A DNA stretch of 64,000 bases. It comes from JABMQB01 sp964575025. GTDB taxonomy: Bacteria > Bacteroidota > Bacteroidia > Bacteroidales > Prolixibacteraceae. A model generated the notes under the pieces. That model was given only the letters and a program-made list of their open reading frames with translations, was not told the DNA's origin and ran no database searches. The stretch is taken from contig CAZNPV010000003.1 of assembly GCA_964575025.1 (NCBI GenBank), positions 62,001-126,000 on the forward strand. Direction: 5' to 3'. Of this stretch, positions 46,203 through 55,249 are shown in pieces (position 1 is the stretch's first letter; each line of letters starts with the position of its first letter). Both the position numbers and the translations under genes were made by a program.

Positions 46203-47372
46203 ATGGCCCGGTATAATTTTGATAAAATCATAAACAGGGAAGGAACCCATTGTATTAAATGGGATGCCAGAAAGCGTGTTTTTGGAAGTGAGGATATCCT
46301 TCCGATGTGGGTCGCCGACATGGATTTTGAGACCCCTGAATTTATTGTAGATGCGATACGAAAACGGAGTGAACATCCGGTTTTCGGATATTCTTTCCGG
46401 GGCAACCCGTACTTTCATGCCATCACAGGATGGATGAAACGACGTCACCGGTGGAATATAAAAAAGGAATGGATCTCCTTCAGTCCGGGCGTTGTTGCCG
46501 GCCTGACCTGTGCGATCCAGGCTTTCTCAGAACCCGGTGATGGAATCATCGTGCAGCCTCCGGTGTATTACCCGTTTTTTAACAGTGTAAAAGGTACCGG
46601 AAGAAAAATAGTGGAAAATCCGCTGAAACGTAAAAACGAAAGGTATTATTTCGACCTTGAGGACCTGCATGCAAAGAGGGATAAAAAAACAAAGATCCTG
46701 ATTCTCTGCAATCCTCAAAATCCGGGGGGGATGGTCTGGACAAAAGAAGAAGTAAAAGGGCTGGCCGGATTCTGCCTTGAAAACAACATCCTGATCATCT
46801 CGGATGAGATCCATTCGGATCTGGTTTTTTCAGCTTATAAACATACCCCGGTAGCCAGCCTTTCTGAAGAGATCGCTTTGAACACCATCACCTGTATGGC
46901 CCCAAGCAAAACATTCAACATAGCCGGACTGGCTTCGTCGGTTGTGATTATTCCGGATAAAGAAAAATTTGAACAATATGAACAGGCGATGGGTGTGGGA
47001 CACCTGAACATGGGCAATATCTTTGGCACGGTGGCATTGGAAGCTGCCTATACCCATGGCGACAAATGGGTGGATCACCTGGTTCGTTACCTGGAGGATA
47101 ATTATCTGTTTCTTGAAAACTACATAAAAAAAGAAATTCCCGGAATTAAGGGAATGAAACCGGAAGGTACCTACCTTGCCTGGCTCAATTTCCAAGAATA
47201 TGGAATGAACGATAAAGAGCTATCGGAATACATCCTGAAAAATGCCCGGATCGGATTGAATAACGGGGCTAAATTTGGTACCGGCGGTGACGGGTGGATG
47301 CGCCTGAACTTCGGATGCCCCCGAAGGGTCCTGGAAGAAGGGCTGAACAGGTTGAAAAACGCCTTTGGGTAG
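46203..47372 (+). CDS. MalY/PatB-type PLP-dependent C-S lyase (cystathionine beta-lyase-like aminotransferase fold)
   Basis: A 389-residue fold-type I PLP enzyme. MalY/PatB features are the opening YNFDKIINREGTHCIKWD, LPMWVADMDFETP near residue 35, FSPGVVAGL, NPQNPGGMVW, ISDEIHSDLVF and the Schiff-base Lys in MAPSKTFNIAGLASS. It ends with the C-terminal WMRLNFGCPR block carrying the carboxylate-binding Arg. These enzymes cleave C-S bonds in cystathionine or cysteine conjugates, giving homocysteine or thiols. A homocysteine methyltransferase is encoded about 8 kb away. It appears monocistronic. Confidence 0.85.
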   Translation: MARYNFDKIINREGTHCIKWDARKRVFGSEDILPMWVADMDFETPEFIVDAIRKRSEHPVFGYSFRGNPYFHAITGWMKRRHRWNIKKEWISFSPGVVAGLTCAIQAFSEPGDGIIVQPPVYYPFFNSVKGTGRKIVENPLKRKNERYYFDLEDLHAKRDKKTKILILCNPQNPGGMVWTKEEVKGLAGFCLENNILIISDEIHSDLVFSAYKHTPVASLSEEIALNTITCMAPSKTFNIAGLASSVVIIPDKEKFEQYEQAMGVGHLNMGNIFGTVALEAAYTHGDKWVDHLVRYLEDNYLFLENYIKKEIPGIKGMKPEGTYLAWLNFQEYGMNDKELSEYILKNARIGLNNGAKFGTGGDGWMRLNFGCPRRVLEEGLNRLKNAFG

Positions 47373-47424
47373 ACTCCCACGGTTCATCGCATCTTACGTC
47401 CCGTTCCGGATGCCCCCGGGAAGA

Positions 47425-50400
47425 TCATGGATGCGGTTGAATGGCCTTCCTTCCCTCCTTTTTAAGATCATCATTCCCGGTTACCGGTTTCATGATAAAT
47501 GAATAGCTGTATTCATTACCTGTCAGCCTGTACTGAGGGTGTGTCCGGGCTCCCCAGGAGTTATCCCCTCCCACGCCTGTTTGTTTATAATCAACATTCA
47601 CAGAGGTCAGGTTGCGTGGTTTAACATCTGTGGTATGGCGGTTCATCTCTACCAATCCGGGAGCCTGAGTTTTTTCCGTCTGCAGTTCAAAATCTTCCAA
47701 CCGGTTATGGTGCGCACTGACCGATAACAAAGGATCTCCCCTGAACAGGAGTCCGTTGCCATCCGCATCGGTAATGGCCATCCAACGCACATCGGTTTTA
47801 TTTCCGTTTTCCTGGGGGCGCAGGTAGGCCCAGTACTGCTCAGCGACACTTCCCGAATACAAACCGACCAGGGCACTGGTTTTCCGGTCCCAATAAGATT
47901 CATGTGGCCCCCGGCCCAACCAGATCATCTGATCATACCCACGCGGCATTTCAAGGTTCATACCCAACCGCAGTATTTCAGGAAGGCCTTCTTTGGCCAT
48001 GCGAAAATGGTTGTCGATCCGGACATCTCCCGAGCCATAAACCGTATACCGCGAGGAGTAATCTGCAACTTTATCCCCTTTGGTATCCATCAGGTCAAAC
48101 CGGACAGAAAGCTGCACCATGCAGGGTGCTTCCTGATTCACGGTAATATCGGTAACCTTGCGGTTTTTACCTGCCTCCCGCCATACCCGGTTCCTCCGGT
48201 ATACATTATTGCCAATATCGTTATCTGTCGAAGCCCTCCAGAAATTGGGCACCGGGCCTGATGTGATCAACTCTTTCCCTTCATTCCTGAAAGAGATAAC
48301 GGCTCCCTCCCGGGTATCAAAAACCAATTGAAATCCTTCCCCCGTCAGGATTATGTTCTGTTCCTTTTCTTCGTATGAAACCGGTGGAAACTGTGTAACA
48401 TCCACCTCAAGGGATTTTTCATATACCGGCAAGACCATCTGTTCGGAAGCCAGAATGGTCTTTTCATCCAATAATCCCATGGTCTCTTTTGTTTCGGCTC
48501 TCAGGTTCAGGAAATATTCAACTCCCGGTTCCGGGTCAATGGAATAAGGAATCCGGGCCAAATTACGGGATCCCGGCTGTGCGTCTGTTTCCTCCAGGGT
48601 TCCGGATGCAACAACGGCTCCGTCACCGGTGATCTCCCAGAAAAACGCAAAATCAGAAAGGTTCGTAAAGGCATACTTGTTTTGAATGGCTATTTCTCCT
48701 TTTCCCAGGTTCACAGGAGTGAATTCAATAAATTGGTATACTTTTTTCACTTCCAGCAATCCCGGTTTGACTCCGCGGTCCGGATTGACCAATCCATTCA
48801 GACAGAAATTCCCGTCAGAGGGTACGGTATCCGGGCCAAAGTCGCCTCCGTAAGCCCAGAATTTTTCGCCATCTTCGTTTTCGGTAAGCAGTCCCTGGTC
48901 CACCCAGTCCCAGATAAAGGCTCCCTGCAGGGCCTTGTATTGTTCAATGGCGTTCCAGTAATCCTGCAAGTTCCCGACGCTGTTCCCCATGGCATGGGCA
49001 TACTCACACTGGATTAGGGGTCGCACAGGATCGGTCTGTGCATAGTGCACCATGTGCTCAATAGAAGCATACATCGGGCAAAAAATATCGGTATTGTAAT
49101 CCAAACCGGCCCTTTCATATTGCACCGGGCGATCCGGATCCACTTTTTTAAGGTAATCGTATGTGGCATATAAGTTGACTCCGTTGCCTGCCTCATTGCC
49201 CAGGGACCAGATAATGACCGAAGGCTGGTTCTTATCCCGTTCATACATGTTTTGTGTACGATACAGGTGGGATTCTTTCCATGTGGAATCCTTAGCCAGC
49301 GACTCAGGGCCATACCCCATTCCGTGGGATTCTATGTTGGCTTCATCAATCAGGTACAAACCGTATCGGTTACAGAGTTCATACCAACGTTCCGGTTGCG
49401 GGTAATGCGAAGTCCGCACCGCATTGATATTGTGTTCTTTCATGCGTTTAATGTCCTTCAACATGGTTTCTTCATCCACTACGTGCCCGTTCACATCGTG
49501 GTGTTCATGAAGGTTTACGCCCTTCAGGTAAACGTACTTCCCGTTAACAAGCAGGTTCCCGTCTTTGATTTCACTGGTACGGAAACCCACATTCTGCCTG
49601 ATTGTCTCCAGAATATGCCCTGCGGAATCCTTCAGGGTAATCCCTAAAGTATACAGGTTTGGCTTTTCAGCCGACCACTGTTTCACAGAAAAAAGGGTAT
49701 CGCCGAAAACGATCTTTTTAAATCCCGCCGGCAGATGGACAGCCTCCCTGAAGAAAGCAACCCGATGGGCATCGTCGGTCAGCTCAGCTTCCAGCGTGAG
49801 GGAGGCCGGATGAGCGGAAAGATTTCGCAACTCCGTTTCCAATCCGAAGATCCCGTTCATGTACGTATCATCAAGGCTTTGTTTGACCTTAAAATCACGG
49901 ATATATTGTTTATTTCGTGCCAACAGAAAGACATCCCTTGTTATTCCGCTCAGTCTCCAGAAATCCTGATCCTCAAGGTAAGAAGCATCACTCCACCGGA
50001 AAATTTCCACTGCCAATGAATTTTTTCCTTTTTTCAGGAAAGGCGTGATATGAAACTCCGCCGGTGTTTTGGCATCTTCACTGTATCCTGCATATTGCCC
50101 GTTCACCCATACATTCATTGCCGAGCTTACGGCTCCAAACCGGAGATATACCTCCATTCCTTTCCAGTCAGAAGGAATGCTGAAAGTCCGCTTATAGGAT
50201 CCCACCGGATTGTAAAAATCCTGAATCACCGGAGGTGTTTTTTCATGAGGGTAGGTTATATTCAAATAAATGGGATAATCATATCCTTTTAATTCCCAGT
50301 TCGAAGGAACCTCCGTTTTTTCCCAGTCGCGGATGTCATAATCCTCTTTAAAAAACCAGTACGGGCGTTCTGACGGATTATGCGATAGATGAAAGTCCCA

Positions 50401-50634
50401 AAAACCATTCAGGGACTGAACCCGGGTTGATTGCTTCCAATCATCCGGTTCCGCCTCTTCCATGCCGGCATAAGGAATAAAATGAGCCCGTGGATATTCC
50501 CTGTTGATCTTACATACTTTCTGATCCTGCCAGGGGGGAGTTCCTTCCTCCTCAAAAGGAACCTCTTCATATTTACTGACACATGCCTGGAAGATGAATA
50601 ATAAGGTTGCGGTAAAACAAAATAACTTTTGCAT
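47425..50634 (-). CDS. Beta-galactosidase, glycoside hydrolase family 2, lipoprotein
   Basis: A 1069-residue enzyme with a lipoprotein signal (CFTATLLFIFQACVS), so it is predicted to be tethered in the envelope. The GH2 order is visible: a jelly-roll sugar-binding domain (GSYKRTFSIPSDWKG, LRFGAVSSAMNVWVNG), an Ig-like domain, and a TIM barrel with acid/base Glu in WSLGNEAGNG near residue 470 and nucleophile Glu in IQCEYAHAMGNS near residue 540. C-terminal domains 4-5 follow, with WLGRGPHESY and GNKTDVRWMAI. This matches LacZ-type enzymes. No SusC/D or sugar-regulator gene is adjacent, so it is not in an obvious polysaccharide utilisation locus. Confidence 0.92.
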   Translation of the reverse strand: MQKLFCFTATLLFIFQACVSKYEEVPFEEEGTPPWQDQKVCKINREYPRAHFIPYAGMEEAEPDDWKQSTRVQSLNGFWDFHLSHNPSERPYWFFKEDYDIRDWEKTEVPSNWELKGYDYPIYLNITYPHEKTPPVIQDFYNPVGSYKRTFSIPSDWKGMEVYLRFGAVSSAMNVWVNGQYAGYSEDAKTPAEFHITPFLKKGKNSLAVEIFRWSDASYLEDQDFWRLSGITRDVFLLARNKQYIRDFKVKQSLDDTYMNGIFGLETELRNLSAHPASLTLEAELTDDAHRVAFFREAVHLPAGFKKIVFGDTLFSVKQWSAEKPNLYTLGITLKDSAGHILETIRQNVGFRTSEIKDGNLLVNGKYVYLKGVNLHEHHDVNGHVVDEETMLKDIKRMKEHNINAVRTSHYPQPERWYELCNRYGLYLIDEANIESHGMGYGPESLAKDSTWKESHLYRTQNMYERDKNQPSVIIWSLGNEAGNGVNLYATYDYLKKVDPDRPVQYERAGLDYNTDIFCPMYASIEHMVHYAQTDPVRPLIQCEYAHAMGNSVGNLQDYWNAIEQYKALQGAFIWDWVDQGLLTENEDGEKFWAYGGDFGPDTVPSDGNFCLNGLVNPDRGVKPGLLEVKKVYQFIEFTPVNLGKGEIAIQNKYAFTNLSDFAFFWEITGDGAVVASGTLEETDAQPGSRNLARIPYSIDPEPGVEYFLNLRAETKETMGLLDEKTILASEQMVLPVYEKSLEVDVTQFPPVSYEEKEQNIILTGEGFQLVFDTREGAVISFRNEGKELITSGPVPNFWRASTDNDIGNNVYRRNRVWREAGKNRKVTDITVNQEAPCMVQLSVRFDLMDTKGDKVADYSSRYTVYGSGDVRIDNHFRMAKEGLPEILRLGMNLEMPRGYDQMIWLGRGPHESYWDRKTSALVGLYSGSVAEQYWAYLRPQENGNKTDVRWMAITDADGNGLLFRGDPLLSVSAHHNRLEDFELQTEKTQAPGLVEMNRHTTDVKPRNLTSVNVDYKQTGVGGDNSWGARTHPQYRLTGNEYSYSFIMKPVTGNDDLKKEGRKAIQPHP

Positions 50635-50880
50635 AGGTACGTAATTTATATATGGTTTATAGCAATCATTCCCTTATCCTGCCTGTTCATCTGACGTCTG
50701 CTGTTTTGCAAATTTGCTCTCCTGGCTCTATCCGTCCGGAAAATGCAGACAGAACAGGTAAATTTCCATACTTTCCCCGTTTAATCCAAAAAAAAGAAGT
50801 ACTTTATAACATTCTCAACCAAAACAAATAAAAACAACAATAATTTTTGTACCTTACAAAAACAATTTCAACGAATCGTT

Positions 50881-51297
50881 ATGGGGGATGTATATACCTA
50901 TAAATGCCATAAATGTGGTTATACCGAAGATTTCAATCAGGGGCACGGATATCTCGTCCATCCCCAATCGGTGTATGATTACCTTGCCCGGAAAAAAAAG
51001 TTATTTCATTATAAAACCCATAATAAAATTGTTTCCCTTTCAAAAATGCACAACAACCTGCAGATTAAAGCAACTTTTCAGGTATATCTATGCCATAAAT
51101 GCCAAATTCTCTATAACAAAGCCGAAGTAAAAATTTTTGAAGGGGATAACGTATTTCATAAAAGCAGGTTTCGTTGTACCCGGTGTAACAGCCGGCTGAA
51201 ATTAACCAATATTCACCGGCTGAAAAAAGCGAGGTGCCCGGTATGCAACCATTTATCCTTCAAACGGGATGCTACTCCCCATCATTTGTGGGATTAA
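50881..51297 (+). CDS. Zinc-ribbon-rich protein of unknown function
   Basis: A 138-residue basic protein with four CxxC knuckles: CHKCG near residue 9, CHKCQ near 77, CTRCN near 102 and CPVCN near 124. These could form two zinc ribbons. No signal peptide or membrane segment is seen. I do not recognise a family. It converges on the next gene with overlapping stop codons (TAA at 51295-51297 versus the complementary stop at 51294-51296), and lies divergent from the beta-galactosidase gene. Confidence 0.65.
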   Translation: MGDVYTYKCHKCGYTEDFNQGHGYLVHPQSVYDYLARKKKLFHYKTHNKIVSLSKMHNNLQIKATFQVYLCHKCQILYNKAEVKIFEGDNVFHKSRFRCTRCNSRLKLTNIHRLKKARCPVCNHLSFKRDATPHHLWD

Positions 51298-52040
51298 CTG
51301 CTTTGTCTGCATTCCCTGGCCAGTTCCCTGAATTTTATGTTGCCCGGAAACCGCCGGATCAGGATTTCAAAATGAGACTCTGCCTGTTCCGGTTTCTTTT
51401 CAAACTGTAAGTATATTTTCCCCACAAAATAGTGAGCCAGTGTGCTGATAATCAATCCATCATCATGACACTTCTCCTCAAGCAAGGCCAGATCTGCTGA
51501 ATGGGTGTTTTTGTGAACAACCTGAAGAAACGGATTCAGTTTGTCTACAAAATAGGTATATATGGAATGATAGATCTTCATTATTTCCGCTCCGTTTTCA
51601 ACGAAAGCCAGGGTTTCCAGATGAATCTCTTTCTCCAGCAATTTCATTTTCATGAGGGTAATATTAAACCGGACAAGATTGATCTTTTTATAATAATAGC
51701 GCAGGCTATAGATATAAACCACCATGCTTTTTAATATATTCAGCTCTGAATCTGTATTTTCGGGCAACGATGTACGGAGGAGTTCTTCAAAGCTTTTGTA
51801 TTCGTCTTTTGTATTCAGCGTAGTACATTTCCAGTAATGCAGGTCTATCGCAAGGAAGGTTTCAAAAAAATCACTGATTTCTGCCTTATGGGCATTCAGA
51901 GCCGAATCCGCTTTATCAAATTGTTGGTTATAGATATAGCTGAAAACCGTAACAACGGCAGGATCCTCCAGGGCAGTATCCGAAAAAGCAGGTCCGGCAA
52001 CAAGCCACAACATAAGAAACAAATATCGCTTTACAGACAT
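51294..52040 (-). CDS. Secreted or periplasmic helical protein of unknown function
   Basis: The ATG at 52040 gives a 248-residue protein with a signal peptide (RYLFLMLWLVAGPAFSD) and an all-helical body. Short repeats (FDKADSALNAHKAEI and FVGKIYLQFEKKPEQAESHF) hint at TPR-like hairpins. The frame extends eight codons further upstream, but that would interrupt the signal peptide. It lies 31 bp downstream of the GntP permease gene on the same strand. Function unknown. Confidence 0.6.
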   Translation of the reverse strand: MSVKRYLFLMLWLVAGPAFSDTALEDPAVVTVFSYIYNQQFDKADSALNAHKAEISDFFETFLAIDLHYWKCTTLNTKDEYKSFEELLRTSLPENTDSELNILKSMVVYIYSLRYYYKKINLVRFNITLMKMKLLEKEIHLETLAFVENGAEIMKIYHSIYTYFVDKLNPFLQVVHKNTHSADLALLEEKCHDDGLIISTLAHYFVGKIYLQFEKKPEQAESHFEILIRRFPGNIKFRELARECRQSS

Positions 52041-52071
52041 GTGGTACAAAGATAAACAAAACACTTAAACG

Positions 52072-53436
52072 CTAAAAGAACATACTTGCCAGGAGGGTCA
52101 GGCATAAACCACTTACTGCAATAATCGACTCCATGACGGTCCACGACTGCAAAGTTTGTTTTTCATTCATGCCGAAATATTTTCCGACCAGCCAGAATCC
52201 GCTGTCATTCACATGCGACAACAGGGTTGCTCCCGAGGAAATGGCAAGTACCACGAGAGCGCGTTGAGGATCATTGAGTCCAAATTCGCTGATCACAGGA
52301 GCCATAATTCCTGCTGCCGTAATCATAGCCACGGTAGCGGACCCCTGTGTAACCCGGACAATCGCTGCCAGCAGCCAGGCCAGAAGAATTGGAGGCATGG
52401 CAGAACCGGCAATTGATTCAGCCATAATTTTTCCTATGCCGCTGTCAACCAGGATTTGTTTTAAAACCCCCCCTGCTCCTGTTATCAGGATGATAATGCC
52501 GGCAGGACCCAACGCTTTGGTACTCAGTTCCAGTATCTTCTGCCTGGGCATGCCCCTTTTTATACATAAAAACCAAATCGCCAGTAAAGTCGCTATGATC
52601 AGGGCTGTAAAAGGATGTCCTAGGAAAGTTGCGATCTCCGTTGTCAGCGATTCCCCGATCACCTGTTTATCCACCAGTACGCCGGTTAACGTATTCATCA
52701 GAATTAACAGCATGGGAACACCGATTAACAGGACTACCAGATAAATCGGAGGAAGACCTTTTTTTCCCCTGTCCTCTTTCCGGTAAAAAGATTCAGCAAG
52801 TTCGGCCGGAGGTCTGACATCAATTCTGCGGGCAATATAATTTCCCCAAACAGGACCGGCAAGGATTGCCACCGGAATTCCCAGAATGATTCCCAGAAAG
52901 ATCACCCAGCCCAACTGTGCATTGATAATCTCGGCCACTGCAACCGGTCCCGGTGTCGGTGGAATAAAACTATGGGTCACTGCCAGCCCTGCCAGCAAAG
53001 GAATTCCATAATACAAAAGCGACCTCTTGGTGTCTCTTGACAGGGCATAAAGGATCGGAACCAGAATAATAAACCCTACGTCAAAAAAAACAGGTATGGC
53101 TATCACAAATCCCGAAATCACCATGGCCCAGGAAGCCTTGTCCTTACCGAATTTCCGGATCAGGGTATGCGCCAGGGATTCAGCACCACCCGAACTTTCA
53201 AGAATCTGCCCGAAAATAGCCCCCAGACCTACAACGGTTGCTACAAAACCCAGGGTGCTCCCCATCCCCTCCTGTATGCTGTCAGCCACCTCACCTAAGG
53301 GCATGCCGGCTAAAATACCAACATAAACCGAGGTGATCAACAAAGAGATAAAAGCACTGATCTTAAATTTCAGCACCATCAACAACAACAGTCCCACCGC
53401 CGAAAGGATCAGAAACAAAAGGAAGGGTGTTGACAT
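52072..53436 (-). CDS. GntP-family gluconate/organic-acid permease
   Basis: A 454-residue protein with about 12-14 hydrophobic segments and the GntP patterns GFVATVVGLGAIFGQILESSG near residue 60, IPVFFDVGFIILVPI near 115, PPTPGPVAVAEII near 165 and GSATVAMITAAGIMAP near 370. Members import gluconate, glycerate, serine or related acids by proton symport. It is encoded 58 bp downstream of the AraC regulator on the same strand, so the regulator probably controls it. The precise substrate is not evident. Confidence 0.88.
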   Translation of the reverse strand: MSTPFLLFLILSAVGLLLLMVLKFKISAFISLLITSVYVGILAGMPLGEVADSIQEGMGSTLGFVATVVGLGAIFGQILESSGGAESLAHTLIRKFGKDKASWAMVISGFVIAIPVFFDVGFIILVPILYALSRDTKRSLLYYGIPLLAGLAVTHSFIPPTPGPVAVAEIINAQLGWVIFLGIILGIPVAILAGPVWGNYIARRIDVRPPAELAESFYRKEDRGKKGLPPIYLVVLLIGVPMLLILMNTLTGVLVDKQVIGESLTTEIATFLGHPFTALIIATLLAIWFLCIKRGMPRQKILELSTKALGPAGIIILITGAGGVLKQILVDSGIGKIMAESIAGSAMPPILLAWLLAAIVRVTQGSATVAMITAAGIMAPVISEFGLNDPQRALVVLAISSGATLLSHVNDSGFWLVGKYFGMNEKQTLQSWTVMESIIAVSGLCLTLLASMFF

Positions 53437-53494
53437 AGGTTTTCAGTTTCAGATTGCGTAAAAATACGTTTTAAACAGGTATTCAACCAACTTT

Positions 53495-54385
53495 TTATAT
53501 TTTTTTATCCGGTTTTGTCCAACGGTAATCGGCACGGTAACGGTACTGCCTGGGTGACAATCCTATCTTTTTTGAGAAATCCCTGGAAAAATAATACGGA
53601 TCGGTATATCCCAGCGCAAAGGAAATTTCCTTGATTTTGTTATTGGTATAATCCAAAAATTCACAGGCCTTCAAAATTTTCAGATGCGAAAAATAACTGA
53701 TCGGGGAATAACCGGTCGTTTTTCTGAAAAGTGTGGTAAAATAGGTAGGCGAATAGCCTACTTCATCGGCTATCTGTTTCAATGTCAGCTTTTTGTTCAA
53801 ACTCTTCCCAAGGTAATCAATGGCATGCATGACCCCCGGATTGGTTTCATAAACCGGATCATCACTGGTTCGGTAGGCCAAAACAAACGTTGCCAGCAAA
53901 TGACCAAAACAAAAATGAATGTATTCCAGGTTCTCATCGTGAAACCCTTTTGAAAGATTATTGAAAATTTCATCAAAAAGCATCTCCCGGTTGGCTATCC
54001 TGTGGCTCACTGAGGAAAGTGTACTCCGGACCATCATAAACTCATGGGCAAAATACGTTGCTTTCCTCCCGTTAAAACAGGCAATCAACAGGGTCGACGG
54101 GGTGCCAGGTCCGGATTGAAAAGTGATTTCAGTATGCTGAGGAATAATAATAAACTGATCTGCTGACAAAGAAATCTGATTCCCTTGATGCCGGATTATA
54201 CCCCGCCCCAACGTGCAATATATCAGCCTATGCTTGTCATCCGGAAAACCCGGCGCCCAGACAGCCCCTTCACTTACCCTTATCTCTCCTGTCTCTGCCA
54301 GCCAGAGATCCCGGGTCAGGGGATTTTGCTTTTGTTCCTCAACCAGCAGGGCAGGCAATACAAAATACCTGATTTTACGAATCAT
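53495..54385 (-). CDS. AraC-family transcriptional regulator
   Basis: A 296-residue regulator. The N-terminal 150 residues form an AraC cupin-like sensor (GRGIIRHQGNQISLSADQFIIIP). The C-terminal 100 residues hold the two helix-turn-helix motifs (KLTLKQIADEVGYSPTYFTTLF and IKEISFALGYTDPYYFSRDF) and end SPRQYRYRADYRW. It stands between the GntP permease gene (same strand) and the divergent corrinoid-protein gene, and could regulate either. No effector can be read from the sequence. Confidence 0.88.
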   Translation of the reverse strand: MIRKIRYFVLPALLVEEQKQNPLTRDLWLAETGEIRVSEGAVWAPGFPDDKHRLIYCTLGRGIIRHQGNQISLSADQFIIIPQHTEITFQSGPGTPSTLLIACFNGRKATYFAHEFMMVRSTLSSVSHRIANREMLFDEIFNNLSKGFHDENLEYIHFCFGHLLATFVLAYRTSDDPVYETNPGVMHAIDYLGKSLNKKLTLKQIADEVGYSPTYFTTLFRKTTGYSPISYFSHLKILKACEFLDYTNNKIKEISFALGYTDPYYFSRDFSKKIGLSPRQYRYRADYRWTKPDKKI

Positions 54386-54475
54386 TTTATATCATTGTAT
54401 GGATTTTGATCCAATAAAGTAATATTTTCCATCTTTTTCAAAGAAAATACTATTTTTTAACGGAGGGAGCCTCTT

Positions 54476-54483
54476 TATTTTTG
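54476..54483 (+). promoter_or_regulatory. -7 promoter element upstream of the corrinoid protein gene
   Basis: TATTTTTG is an exact TAnnTTTG match 22 bp before the ATG. The expected -33 position reads TTT rather than TTG, which would fit an activator-dependent promoter. Confidence 0.5.
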
Positions 54484-54505
54484 ACAATTAATTAAAACAG
54501 ACGAT

Positions 54506-55174
54506 ATGAGTGAATTACTGAAACAAATTGCAGAATGTATTGAGTTTGGAAAAATAAACAAAGCAGCTCCTTTCCCCCCTCAGATGAAGGGACAGGAGGG
54601 AGCGGATGAATTGACCAGGAAGGCTTTGGATGAAGGGATTTCAGCGCAGGATATTCTGACCTACGGAATGATGGCCGGAATGGAAAAAGTAGGGATCAAA
54701 TTCCGCAACAACGAGATCTTTGTTCCGCAGGTTTTAATGTCAGCCAAAGCAATGAATACAGCCATGGTTCATTTAAAACCCTATTTTCTTTCAGGGGAAG
54801 TAAAGCAAAAAGGAACCTTTATCATCGGGACGGTTGAAGGCGACCTCCATGATATTGGAAAAAACCTGGTTTCGATGATGGTTGAAGGCAATGGCTGGAA
54901 TCTGGTTGACCTGGGAACGGATGTAAAAGCAGAAAAATTCATTGCAGCCTTAAAAGAGCATCGCGGAGCCTATGTCGGATTATCGGCGTTGCTCACCACC
55001 ACCATGGTGAACATGGAAAAGATCACGAATGCCATCAGGGAGGCTGTTCCGGACGCCAAAATAACGATTGGAGGAGCACCTGTAAATGATGAATTCTGTA
55101 AAAAAATCGGTGCAGATAAATATTCAAAGGATCCCCAGGGGCTGGTTGAATACCTGAATGCTGAAGTTGCCTGA
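54506..55174 (+). CDS. Corrinoid protein of methyltransferase system (MtaC/MtbC/MetH B12-domain type)
   Basis: A 222-residue protein. The N-terminal helical cap domain has LTYGMMAGMEKVGIKF and EIFVPQVLMSAKAMN. The cobalamin-binding Rossmann domain carries the DxHxxG motif in EGDLHDIGKNLVSMM near residue 110, plus GLSALLTTTM and ITIGGAPVN that contact the nucleotide tail. It carries a methyl group between a donor-specific methyltransferase and an acceptor enzyme. The homocysteine methyltransferase encoded 75 bp downstream is the likely acceptor partner. No donor methyltransferase gene (MtaB- or MttB-like) or reactivase is next to it. Confidence 0.9.
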   Translation: MSELLKQIAECIEFGKINKAAPFPPQMKGQEGADELTRKALDEGISAQDILTYGMMAGMEKVGIKFRNNEIFVPQVLMSAKAMNTAMVHLKPYFLSGEVKQKGTFIIGTVEGDLHDIGKNLVSMMVEGNGWNLVDLGTDVKAEKFIAALKEHRGAYVGLSALLTTTMVNMEKITNAIREAVPDAKITIGGAPVNDEFCKKIGADKYSKDPQGLVEYLNAEVA

Positions 55175-55249
55175 ACAACACTTTTATCTTTTATACGAAC
55201 AGAATCAGATCGTTTCCTGTTTTAGTTAATTGAATAAGCAACCTGTTTT

